In this document: positions 1 to 8,197 of the stretch, piece by piece
How positions within the stretch are numbered: the stretch's first letter is position 1
How the letters are laid out: each line of letters opens with the position of its first letter
Assembly: GCA_002104905.1 (NCBI GenBank)
Contig: MCFE01000963.1
Coordinates: 1 to 23,636, forward strand
Length of the DNA stretch: 23,636 bases
From: Basidiobolus meristosporus CBS 931.73
Lineage: Eukaryota; Basidiobolomycota; Basidiobolomycetes; Basidiobolales; Basidiobolaceae
Reading direction: 5' to 3'
Position numbers and translations under genes: made by a program
The notes under the pieces: model-generated
What the model was told of the DNA's origin: nothing
The model's database searches: none
Seen by the model: only the letters and a program-made list of their open reading frames with translations

Positions 1-10
1 CATCCGATGA

Positions 11-523
11 GTAGCCCAAGCCTGTTACTCCTCACAAGACTCCAACCAGCTCCTATTCCCGCCGTCCCCGTCGGGGAACGAGCACCCCAGCCCTGTCCGG
101 GGGTCTCCGACCGTTTACAACCCGCACTACTCGCGGGTGGTGTCCCCACCGGCGTCCCTGGCCTCGAAAAAACGGAGTTTCGACGAGTTGGAGGAGGAGT
201 ACTATGGCCGGGGCAATACACAGACCCGGGGATTCGCCGCTTTCCCATCCCCACACTCCCTCTCCCCCAGCTCGCTGCCATCCCCCTCGTTGGCCCAGTC
301 GAACCCCAACCTTCCCTACGAATCCTCCCCTTCCATGAGTAAACGGGTGAAGCTCTCGGATGCCGAGCAGTTCGGCATCCACGAGTCGTCCGAGGACCAT
401 CTGGACTCATTCAACGAGCAATGCTTCTCGTACGGTCGACCGGATCCCTCGTTCCCCAACGAATCGCTAGGGCTGTTGCTGGAGTCCCTAAGTCCACCCC
501 AGAGCGAGCCGGAGGCCCATTAG
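11..523 (+). CDS. C-terminal exon of Ser/Pro-rich, probably nuclear protein (partial)
   Basis: The frame is open from just after a TGA at 8-10 to a TAG at 521-523. It is high in GC and CpG, unlike most of the window. The TGA and a TAG at 12-14 suggest a 3' splice acceptor, so the exon probably begins near 15 and the gene starts outside the window. The visible ~170 residues are low-complexity: Ser/Pro-rich stretches (SPPASLASKK, FPSPHSLSPSSLPSPSLAQS), a basic-acidic patch KKRSFDELEEEYY, and a second basic patch SKRVKLSD that could be a nuclear localisation signal. The last 40 residues are acidic. No catalytic or DNA-binding domain is visible. Composition resembles C-terminal tails of fungal transcription regulators, but that is inference and I cannot name the protein. 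Reality of the coding exon is fairly sure from codon bias; function is unknown. Confidence 0.65.
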   Translation, partial: VAQACYSSQDSNQLLFPPSPSGNEHPSPVRGSPTVYNPHYSRVVSPPASLASKKRSFDELEEEYYGRGNTQTRGFAAFPSPHSLSPSSLPSPSLAQSNPNLPYESSPSMSKRVKLSDAEQFGIHESSEDHLDSFNEQCFSYGRPDPSFPNESLGLLLESLSPPQSEPEAH

Positions 524-1439
524 ACTCGGAGAATGTGAGCATGAGCGTGAGCACGAGCATGGGCATGGGCATTGATTGCATTTCCTACCGAGGGATCGAT
601 GTTTGGCTCGCGTTCTTTCGATGTATATAACACGTGATGCTTGGGACCATCTAGATGCGAGGTTCATCTATCTTTTGAATCAATGGTTCGTAGATAAGGC
701 GTTTATTACTCAGCACATCCCTCTTCCACTTCCACTTCCCCCTCTCCATTTGTTTTTTTTGTATATCTGTACTACCATCCTCCAATATACAAGTTCATTC
801 TAAACCTTGTGGTGATCACGAGTAGTGCATCGAACCTCGTCTGCATGTTTCTCCCAACCCCGCACTCGGGATTGTTGGCATGGCTGGGTGGGAGCGGTGT
901 GTGGCCGATCTGGCCGTCACTCGTATGCCGAGCCACGGTGATCGGGACCATCTTTGTGGTCGGTTCATCCAAACACTGGCCACCCTCGCTCTGACATGGA
1001 TCTAGAAGATCAGCTTTCCCAAGTGTTGTAAGCCTTGCAACTGGTGAGAAAACGCTCAGGATTTGGACGGTGGGACACCGTTCAGAAAGGCCTTGGCAAC
1101 CACTTTTGTATCGACCTTCCAAGACCATGCCAATCAAGCGATATCATGTGAGTTGGGGGGGCATATTGGTGAGTGTACTCACCATGATATGTATGATCCC
1201 CATCAGCCCCCTTCATATGTATAATGTGTTGCCTCACACTACTGGCCATTGCAAATGTTCTGAGCCATTCAATACGACCAGTTGACTTGGGTGCCTATCA
1301 GTGTATGGGCCACTTTGTTGAAGGTCCAGCGTTTATTGACTGGCTCATTGAACGGTACCTGGGTACTTGTACCTTTTGTCAAATGTCAAAGTGTAGTAAT
1401 GAGATTGTCTGTGGAAGGCTGCAGGAGGTGTGTTCGAAG
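524..1439. other. Intergenic region, CpG-containing
   Basis: This stretch follows the left gene and ends at the first LTR. CpG dinucleotides are common throughout, so it belongs to the gene compartment, not the repeat compartment. 541-575 holds a short GAGCATGGGCATGGGCAT-type repeat in the presumed 3' UTR. 715-760 is a pyrimidine-rich tract ending in a T run. The only sizeable open frame (772-1137, minus, 121 codons) has no recognisable domain or biased composition and I do not call it. Confidence 0.5.
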
Positions 1440-1902
1440 CGTTGTAAATTTCGTAATTACACCTAAATATCACCTAACTTAGTCACTTAAATCATTGCCT
1501 ACGAATCTTGGAGATATTGGAAGTGATTGGGAGAACAAGTAGATCATGTGGTTTTCACTTGATGATTCATTGAATGTAATAGCAGTATTTATACTTTTTA
1601 CTTGGTCTTGGCAAACAAGATGTGGAATATGCTTAGGAAGGTCCCAAGAATATATGAGCAAGGCTTGAGGCTGTTTGGACAACTTATCAAAATTTCATGT
1701 TCTGGGTACCTGATATTTTGGTGAAATTAATCAAAGCAATTCCCAACAAGAAATTTGGTCTGGATTTTCTAAGATTTGTAGGTAATGATTTAAGTTATCA
1801 AGTTAGGTGAATATTTGGGTGTTATTTCAAATTTTGCAACAAAGACCACATAAGCTAATTGTTCTTCCAATCATTTCCAATATTCCAAAGACTCTTACAA
1901 CA
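1440..1902 (+). repeat. LTR-1 copy carrying an inverted LTR-1 inside it
   Basis: 1440-1506 matches the first ~65 bp of the family-1 LTR in plus orientation (CGTTGTAA for the usual TGTTGTAA). 1506-1841 matches almost a whole LTR in minus orientation, ending in TTGCAACA. 1842-1902 matches the last ~60 bp of the LTR in plus orientation, ending CTCTTACAACA. Thus a plus LTR has its centre replaced or split by an inverted LTR. A primer-binding site follows at once, which fits a 5' LTR. The junctions at ~1506 and ~1841 fall in short shared sequences. Confidence 0.75.
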
Positions 1903-1915
1903 GGTTATGAGCCCC
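1903..1915 (+). promoter_or_regulatory. Primer-binding site, half-tRNA iMet type
   Basis: GGTTATGAGCCCC begins directly after the LTR's terminal CA. It is the reverse complement of GGGGCTCATAACC. Known eukaryotic initiator tRNA-Met anticodon arms contain GGGCTCATAACCC, so the match is to the anticodon stem-loop and not to the tRNA 3' end. This is the arrangement used by Drosophila copia and yeast Ty5. Confidence 0.7.
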
Positions 1916-1933
1916 AAGTTGTCACTCTTGGCA

Positions 1934-2156
1934 ATGTGTACTACTGCTATTTCTGGAACTTTTCCCTCTGCTGAAAAGTTCAATAGTTCTCACTAGCAAG
2001 TATGGAAGGTGAAGACAAAGATGCTGCTACAGGAACAAAGCTTTGGGGATATTTTTGTGGGGGAGGAATGCCCTCCTAAAGGTGTAGGAGAAGAAGCCTT
2101 TAAGTATCAGAAGTATAAAGCGCCTTTAACTCCATATGTCTGAATATTAAAAACAA
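1934..2156 (+). pseudogene. gag: Copia gag N-terminus, truncated (element A)
   Basis: From ATG 1934 the frame gives MCTTAISGTFPSAEKF, then a stop where intact relatives read LDGxNYxVW, then QVWKVKTKMLLQE and GEECPP. This is the N-terminal capsid-type Gag region of Ty1/copia elements, which packages RNA in virus-like particles. It matches the Gag starts of elements B (2628) and C (12894). It runs in one frame to a TGA near 2140 and then breaks off into LTR sequence at about 2156, so only ~70 of several hundred Gag codons remain. Confidence 0.7.
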
Positions 2157-2247
2157 ATTCCTAAATCTACTCTATGTGTTTATTTTGCCAAGACCCTGTC
2201 AAAGTTTAAGTCTCACCTTTATATTCAATAAATCATTATGTGAAAAC
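2157..2247 (+). repeat. Internal fragment of LTR-1
   Basis: TTCCTAAATCTACTCTATGT through ATTATGTGAAAAC matches the middle-to-late part of the family-1 LTR (compare 7226-7313). It stops exactly where the next full LTR starts at 2248. The missing tail of this LTR is not found after element B, so this is not a simple nested insertion. Confidence 0.65.
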
Positions 2248-2596
2248 TGTTGTAAAAATTAGTAATTCCACCTAAATATTCACCTACCTTAGTCACTTAG
2301 ATCATTACCTTCAAATCCTAGGGAATACTGACCAAACTCCTTTTCAGGATTTACTTAGAATATTTTTACCAAAGTGCCAGGTACCCCACACATGAAAATT
2401 CTCAAAGTTGTCCAAACAGCCCCAGACTTTGCACACATGTTTTTGGGACCTTCTTTAATCTATTCTACATGCTTGAAATGCAAAGACCATGTGAAAGTAT
2501 AAATACTACTTTTACATTCAATAATTCATTAAGTGAAAACAACATAATCTACTTGTTCTCCAAATCACTTCAAATATCTCTAAGACACTTACAGCA
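2248..2596 (+). repeat. 5' LTR of element B (LTR-1)
   Basis: It begins TGTTGTAAAAATTAG and ends CTTACAGCA, giving the TG...CA ends of an LTR; other copies have perfect TGTTGTAA/TTACAACA ends. A TATA-type box TATAAATA lies at 2498-2505, about 100 bp before the 3' end, followed by an AATAATTCATT stretch like a weak polyadenylation signal. The length equals that of the 3' LTR. Confidence 0.85.
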
Positions 2597-2609
2597 GGCT
2601 ATAAGCCCC
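2597..2609 (+). promoter_or_regulatory. Primer-binding site of element B
   Basis: GGCTATAAGCCCC follows the 5' LTR with no gap. It differs from the intact GGTTATGAGCCCC at two positions, both C/T or G/A transitions. Same half-tRNA iMet type as at 1903. Confidence 0.65.
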
Positions 2610-2627
2610 AAGCTATCACTCTCTGCA

Positions 2628-3356
2628 ATGTCTACTACTGCTATTACTGGAATTTTTCCCTCTGCTGAAAAGTTGGATGGATCTAACTACTAAGTGCGGA
2701 AGGTGAAGATGAAGATGCTGCTACAAGAAAGAGCCATTTGGGATATTGTTATGGGAGAAGAATGCCCTCCTAAAAACATGGGAGAGGAAGCCTTAAAGTA
2801 CCAGAAGAAAGAACAAAGTGCCTCTAATTGCATATGCCTTAATGCCAAAGACAAATTGCTAATACTTTGCTCAAGAGCAAAAACGGCAAACAGTGCCTAG
2901 AAGGCATTAGAAGACACCAAATAGTCATGCTCAGCTGTGAAGAAAATGTATCTTGGACAAAAGCTCTTTATTGCAAAGATGCTGCCAGGAGAAGAAATCA
3001 AAAATCTAATTAGCAAAATTACCCTGCTAGTGGATAAGATGGAATCTATGGGCATACCAACTGCTGATGATGATGTGATAGTAACCATCCTGAATAGCCT
3101 GACAGACAAGTCTCAGGGCCTTGTATCAGCCCTAGAGTCCAGAACTGAAGATTTGATCTTAAATTATGTATATGGAAGGCTCCTGGATGTAGAACTAAGA
3201 AAATCAAGCACCAATAAGAAGGAAGAAGTAAATACTTTAATAAGCAATGAAAACCAGAAAAGGAGATACCCAAGACCTTTCAAAGGCAATAGCAACCTGA
3301 TTTGTAACTACTGCAAAAGGAAAGGACACACATCAGACTGGTGCTTGAAAAAGTAA
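2628..3356 (+). pseudogene. gag: Gag of element B with CCHC zinc knuckle
   Basis: Gag forms the particle and binds element RNA. The ATG at 2628 starts MSTTAITGIFPSAEKLDGSN. The copia Gag core VKMKMLLQERAIWDIVMGEE follows, and near the end a nucleic-acid-binding knuckle CNYCKRKGHTSDWC with the right Cys/His spacing (C-x2-C-x4-H-x4-C, about 3304-3346). The frame is constant but has stops at 2691, 2898 and 2922 and a TAA at 3354-3356 where the polyprotein would normally read on into protease. Length (~240 codons) is normal for a copia Gag. A clear relic; not translatable as one protein. Confidence 0.85.
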
Positions 3357-4120
3357 GATAGTTGGCAGAAAAAGCTTGAATATGGAAATGCTGCAGCAAC
3401 TGAAGATAGACTATTGGAATCTGCACTAAAGATGACCATAAACAAGGATTCCCAGATGTGGTATATTGACTCTGGAGCATCTCAGCACTTTAGACACCAA
3501 AAAGAACTTTTTGCCCAATACCAAGATATTCTAATTAAGAAGGTTTCATGGGTGACAATAGAATACTTGATGCAGTGGGAGAAGGAACCATCCAAGTGAG
3601 CCTTAGAAGCAGTAAGGGAAGCCATACACTGACCTTTAAAGAAGTACTCTATGTGCCAGAAATAGCAAAGAACCTACTATCTGTAAGCAAGGCCTCAGCA
3701 GAAGGACTCAGTTTCAGCTTTGACAGTTCTGGATGCAGGATCACTGATCAAAATGGTGCCCATATTGCTTTGGGTATCAGAGATCAGAATCTGTATAAAC
3801 TGACCTATGGTAGATCATATCTGGCAGCCAGTATAAGTGACTTGAATGAAGAAACACCAATGTCTATATAAGTTGACTTATATTCCATCATATCTGGAAG
3901 CCAATATAAGTAACTTTAATGTAGAAACACCAATCCTTTGGCACAGGAGATTTGGGCATATCAACTTAGATTATGTGCACAAAATGATCAAAGATCAGCT
4001 AATTTCCAGAGTAAAAATAGATCCCCCACCTGATTTAGAGCACTATGAATCCTGCATATATGGGAAACAAGCCAGACAACCATTCAAGAGCTCTGGGTTA
4101 ACCAAAACTAAGAAAAATTA
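3357..4120 (+). pseudogene. pol: Protease and GAG-pre-integrase region of element B
   Basis: The aspartic protease cuts the polyprotein. Its active-site motif DSGA is present in MWYIDSGASQHF near 3456-3491. The frame then shifts at a T-rich spot near 3545-3548, and the protease C-terminal half resumes with MGDNRILDAVGEGTIQV and EIAKNLLSVSKA. A 73-bp direct duplication (3791-3863 and 3864-3936) repeats LYKLTY...SYLxAxISxxNxETP and shifts the frame again. The pre-integrase zinc-binding region follows (WHRRFGHINLDYVHKMIKDQ, then IYGKQARQPF). Known relatives have one continuous frame here, so this copy is dead. Confidence 0.85.
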
Positions 4121-4647
4121 GATCTGATTCACTCAGATCTGTGTAGACCTATGCAAAACTTATCCTTAGGCAGGATGAAGTATTTAATCACTTTTATAGA
4201 TGATTATACAAGATACATGTGAATCTACTTCATGGAAAGAAAGGAAGAAGCTCTGTCTAAGTTCAGGGAGTGTAAAGCCACAGTGGAAAGAGACACTGGT
4301 GAAGAATTCCAGAAAACATGCTCTGACAATGGTGGAGAATATACATGAAAATTCATCATCCACTTCTGCAAAACTCTGGGATAAAGCAAGAGACTACTGT
4401 ACCATACTCCACACAGCAAAATGGAGTGGCAGAACATGCAAACAGATCAATAATTGATATGGCAAGATCTATGATCCATGTTCAAAAATTGTCCTATGAT
4501 TTTTGGGTGGAATCAGTTGCCACAGCTGTATACCTTAAAAATAGGAGTTATAACAGAATACTTTGCAATTCTACTCCATTTGAAGCATGGTATGGATACT
4601 CACCAAGTGCAGAGCATCTAAGAATATTTGGGTGTGCAGCATATGCC
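4121..4647 (+). pseudogene. pol: Integrase of element B (split by a solo LTR)
   Basis: Integrase inserts the cDNA into DNA. From 4121 the frame reads DLIHSDLC, ITFIDDYTRYM, and CSDNGGEYT near 4320-4345, so the first two catalytic Asp residues of the DDE core are visible. Stops interrupt it near 4218 and at 4346. A one-base loss near 4382 (CTGGGATAAAG, where fragment D has one base more) shifts to the frame holding TTVPYSTQQNGVAEHANRS, which contains the third catalytic region, and FEAWYGYSPSAEHLRIFGCA. The reading is cut at 4647 by the solo LTR and resumes at 5022. Confidence 0.85.
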
Positions 4648-5016
4648 TGTTGAAATATTATACTATTTGGTATCATTCAGCAGCTGAAAATTTACTGAAC
4701 AATTCTAGACTAGTCTTGGCCACCATAGGACTTACTTGCAGCTCCAACTTTGCCAGTTTCTTCACATCTATGATCCTATGATTATTCCCCTATAGTGAAG
4801 ATCAAATTTATACTTTTGCCAAACATTATGCACTAACCCTGAAACTGTTACAGAATGCTCCTGAATGTTAAGAAACCCTCCTCACTTAGTGTTACAGCTT
4901 TATTACTTCTACAAAGATATAAATACTGATCCTCTTTATGAGTAAACAACAGTTCAACTATTAACACTGTATCTTGATAAGTTCCCTTTATCCAAATGAC
5001 TTATTAAATTGCAACA
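4648..5016 (+). repeat. Solo LTR-2 with target duplication ATGCC
   Basis: It starts TGTTGAAATATTATAC and ends AAATTGCAACA, and is 369 bp, the same length as the LTR at 20387-20755. Immediately left (4643-4647) and right (5017-5021) is ATGCC, a perfect 5-bp target-site duplication typical of copia integrase. Removing the LTR and one ATGCC restores continuity of the integrase tail. No internal element sequence remains, so it is a solo LTR made by LTR-LTR recombination. Confidence 0.9.
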
Positions 5017-5021
5017 ATGCC

Positions 5022-5480
5022 AAGAAACTGACTGAAAATCAGTCAAAATTTGAGCCAAAAAGTGTAAAATGCATATTTTTGGGCTACTGCATTGAGAGTA
5101 AAGCATAAAGACTCTACAATACCAAGGCAACAAAGCTAATCAAGTCCAGGGATGTGTTGTTTGATGAAAATTCAAACTTTTACAAAAAATGATATCACAA
5201 GATGACTAAAATTTGATTGCAAGTCCACCAATAGTCAGGATTGAATCAGAGCAAAACAATGAGAGCTTTTTCACTGCAGGGGACACTACAGCCATGGTTC
5301 AGCCTGCATCAGTTCCCAGGAATATCCCAGAAGTGATCATTCCAGTATCAAATGCCCAGCAATCCTATCAGACAAAAAATAGCTTAAATTACTATATCAA
5401 TGAGGGTACAAACTTAGCCTAGGCCTATTCAGCCCATATTGATGCACCCCAGACTGTAAAAGAGGCCTAAATAGCCCTCA
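5022..5480 (+). pseudogene. pol: Integrase C-terminal tail and linker of element B
   Basis: After the solo LTR the sequence reads as the integrase tail (FLGYCIESK type, near 5080-5105) and then the hydrophilic linker between integrase and reverse transcriptase (VRIESEQNNESFFTAGDTTA near 5235-5290). It matches 10500-10960 of element C on the other strand. Stops occur near 5104, 5190 and 5420. The linker has no catalytic role that can be read from sequence. Confidence 0.7.
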
Positions 5481-6370
5481 GACAAAGTTTTGGAGATCTG
5501 CAATGACTGAGGAATATCAGGCACCAATGGAAAATCAAGCTTGGGACTTGGTCAATTACCAATCAACCAAAAATCAATTGGATGCAGATGGGTCTTCAAG
5601 ACAAAATACAGGGCTGATGGTACAGTAGAAAGCTAAAAAGCAAGACTTGTGGCCAAAGGATACTCTCAAACAAAAGGACTTGACTACACTGAGACATTTG
5701 CACTGGTAGCCAAGTTTAATTCCATCATATTAATTTTGGCTATTGCAGCCAAATATAAGTTTTTTATCCATCAAATAGATGTAAAAGCTGCATTTTTGAA
5801 CAGGGAGCTTGCTGAGAACATGTATATGGACCAGCATAATGGGTTTGTTGACCAAGACAACCTCCATTTGGTCTGCAAGCTTATAAAGTCTCTATATGGT
5901 CTCAAACAATCACCAAGAGCCTGGAATTGCAAGATATATTCCTATTTGCAATCTTTGAGTTTCCAAAGGAGTAATGCTGACTGAAGTATATACTATAAGC
6001 AAGATAGAGCAAGTCCAGTTCTATTGGCTCTATATGTGGATGATCTTATTGTAGCCACTAATAACCTAGCAACATTGGAAGAGACTAAATCCAGCCTATC
6101 TAAGGAGTTCAAGATGTCCATTCTAGGAGAACTCAGTTACTACTTGGGGATTAAGTTCTCCATAGACAGTGGTACCCAGACTATCACCCCAAGCCAATCC
6201 AAGTATATTCAAGATATACTAAAGAAGTACCAACTGGAAGACTATAAACTGGCAGCTACCCAATGGAGACAAACCTTAGCTTGGTCAAAACTCAATCAAA
6301 TCAAGAGAGCTTGGTGTCATCTGAAAGCTCTGACTTTCCTTATCCATCTATGGTTGGCAGTCTGATGTAC
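5481..6370 (+). pseudogene. pol: Reverse transcriptase of element B
   Basis: RT copies element RNA to DNA. The start (FWRSAMTEEYQAPMENQAWDLV type) lies near 5490-5555. In the next frame come [18 protein letters not shown] (5649 on), [12 protein letters not shown] with the first catalytic Asp at 5778-5780, and [11 protein letters not shown]. The catalytic box LYVDDLIV is intact, with YVDD at 6033-6044, followed by LGELSYYLGIKF and PSQSKYIQDILKKYQLEDYK. A stop near 5983 and a one-base loss near 6260, at the place where relatives have ATPMETN, break the frame. All core motifs survive but not in one reading frame. Confidence 0.88.
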
Positions 6371-7010
6371 ATCATGCTTGGAACACATCCAGATTTCTCA
6401 TATTCAGAGGGAGTTGTCAGCCAACATAATCAGAGCTATGGATCTGATCATATTGCAGCAGTTAAGTAGATAGTTAGATATCTGAAAGGAACTGCTGATA
6501 TCTGCTGAAGATACACTTAAAAAGATTCAGAACAGGATCCTGTGAGATACTCTGATGCTAATTGGGGACAAAATATGGAAGACAGCAGATCCACCACAGG
6601 ATACACCTTTCTTTACTGTAAAGGAGCAATTTCATGGAATTCAAGAAAGCAACAAGCCATAGTGCTTTCTACCACGAAGACAGAGTACATGGCAACCTGT
6701 GAAGCTACAAAAGAAGGAATGTGGCTAACAAAGCTTTTACAGATTTAGGCCTATTTTAAAAAACACCTATTACCTTATTTCAAGACAATCAAGGATGGAT
6801 ACAACTAGGTAGATATCCAACTTTTCATGCTAGAACTAAGCACATAGATATTAGACATTGTTTCATATGTGAAGCTATAGAGAATAGCTTAGTTAGCTTA
6901 GCTTACTGTCCTTCATATGAAATGATTGCAAACATATTTACCAAACCATAAGCCAGAGACAAGCTTGAATATTGTAGATCAAAATTAGGACCAGTCAGTA
7001 TGAACATTTA
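6371..7010 (+). pseudogene. pol: RNase H and polyprotein end of element B
   Basis: RNase H removes the RNA strand of the hybrid. The 6542-6748 stretch reads RYSDANWGQNMEDSRSTTGY, then GAISWNSRKQQAIVLSTTKT and EYMATCEATKEGMWLTKLL, the standard copia RNase H signature with the catalytic Asp (SDANW) and Glu (TEYMA) visible. A stop sits at 6746-6748 and further stops occur downstream. The terminal MIANIFTKP motif is near 6922-6950, the usual end of a copia polyprotein. Confidence 0.85.
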
Positions 7011-7371
7011 GCTGAGTGGGACTGTTGTAAAAAGTTTGTAATTCCGCTTAAATACTCACATAACTTAGTCACTTAGATCATTACCTTCAAATACTAGAGA
7101 ATACTGACCAAATTCCTTGTTGCAATTTACTTGGAATATTTTCATCAAATACCAGGTACCCTGAACGTGAAAATTCTCAAAGTTGTCCAAAGAGCCCCAA
7201 ACCTTGCACACATGTTCATGGGACATTCCTAAATCTATTCTATATTGTTGTTATGTCAAGACCATGTAAATGTATAAATACTACTTAGAAAATCAATAAA
7301 TAATCAAGTGAAAACCACATAATCTACTTGTCCTGCCAATCACTTCCAGAATCTCCAAGACTCTAACAACA
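7011..7371 (+). repeat. 3' LTR of element B with short polypurine tract
   Basis: A purine-rich stretch (GCTGAGTGGGA, about 7011-7021) sits next to the LTR and would prime plus-strand DNA synthesis. The LTR runs 7023-7371 (349 bp), begins TGTTGTAAAAAG and ends CTCTAACAACA. TATAAATA is at 7273-7280 and AATAAA at 7295-7300. Confidence 0.85.
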
Positions 7372-7975
7372 CATGAAAAGCTCCTGGATGTAGAGTTAAG
7401 AAAATCAAGCACCAATAAGAAGGAAGAAGAAAAAGCTTTAATAAGTAATGATCACCAGAAAAGAAGATACCCAAGAACTTTCAAAGGCAATAGCAACCTG
7501 ACTTGTGAGTACTGCAAAAGGAAAGGACACACATCAGACCAATGCTTGAGAAAGAGAGAGTCAGCAGAAAAAGCCTGAACATAGACTATTTATATCTGCA
7601 CTAAATATGACCACAAACAAGAATTCTCAGATGTGGTATGTTGACTCTGGAGCATCTCAACACTCTACAAGCCAAAAAGAACTTTTTGCACAATATCAAG
7701 AAATTCCATTTATAAAGTTTTATGGATGGCAATAGAATACTTGATGCAGTGGGAGAAGGAACCATCCAAGTAAGCCTTAGAAGCAGTAAGGGAAGCCATA
7801 CACTGACCTTTAAAGAAGTACTCTATAAGCCAGAAATAGCAAAGAACCTACTATCTGTAAGCAAGGCCATAGCAGAAGGACTCAGTTTCAGCTTTGACAA
7901 TTCTGGATGGAGGATCACTGAACAAAATGGTGCTCATATTGCATTGGGTATCAGAGATAAGAACTTGTATAAGTA
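7372..7975 (+). pseudogene. Gag end and protease fragment of another family-1 copy
   Basis: This piece matches element B from about 3169 to 3800. It contains an intact CCHC knuckle (CEYCKRKGHTSDQC near 7506-7547), a stop near 7577, the protease motif WYVDSGASQHS near 7633-7665, and MDGNRILDAVGEGTIQV from 7722. It abuts B's 3' LTR on the left and an inverted integrase fragment on the right (junction near 7975, at a shared GTAT), so it is a rearranged fragment and not a continuing element. As in B and C, the protease frame breaks just before the M(D/G)GNR segment. Confidence 0.8.
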
Positions 7976-8197
7976 TTCTGTTATAACTTCAATTTTAAGG
8001 TATATAGCTATGGCAACTGAATATACCCAAAAATCATACAAAACATTTTGATCATGGATCATATATCTTGTCAAATCAGTTATTGATCTGTTTGAACATT
8101 CTGCTACTCTATTTTGCTGTGGGGAGTATGGTACAGTAGTCTCCTGCTTTAACTCATGCATTTTGCAGGAGTAGATGCAGAGTTTTGAGGTATATTC
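7976..8197 (-). pseudogene. Integrase fragment D, distal part
   Basis: On the minus strand this reads NGGEYTSKL-like sequence into MHELKQETTVPYSPQQNRVA, then ECSNRSITDLTRYMIHDQNV and YDFWVYSVAIAIYLK. It matches B 4330-4563. Unlike B and C it stays in one frame through the KxxxxKQETTVPYS region, so it keeps the base those two copies lack. Its continuation (protease side) is at 8901-9508, beyond the tandem LTRs. Confidence 0.8.

Larger units (their letters stand above)
2248..7371 (+). mobile_element. Ty1/copia retrotransposon B, near full length, inactive
   Basis: Paired 349-bp direct LTRs (2248-2596 and 7023-7371) enclose a primer-binding site, Gag with a zinc knuckle, protease, integrase, reverse transcriptase and RNase H in the copia order (integrase before RT). 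The element is about 5.1 kb, or ~4.75 kb without a 369-bp solo LTR lodged in the integrase. The two LTRs agree at roughly 85% by eye, so the insertion is old. In-frame stops and several frameshifts break the polyprotein. The flanks (AAAAC left, CATGA right) are not duplicates, so one or both borders have been rearranged. Confidence 0.9.

Noticed and set aside
772-1137. 121-codon open frame on minus in the left intergenic region
   Set aside because: No recognisable domain, signal or composition bias; other frames there are similarly open, so it looks like chance.
6841-6900. CRISPR-like or phage array signals anywhere in the window
   Set aside because: No regularly spaced short direct repeats with unique spacers; repeats are LTRs, one minisatellite and one coding repeat.
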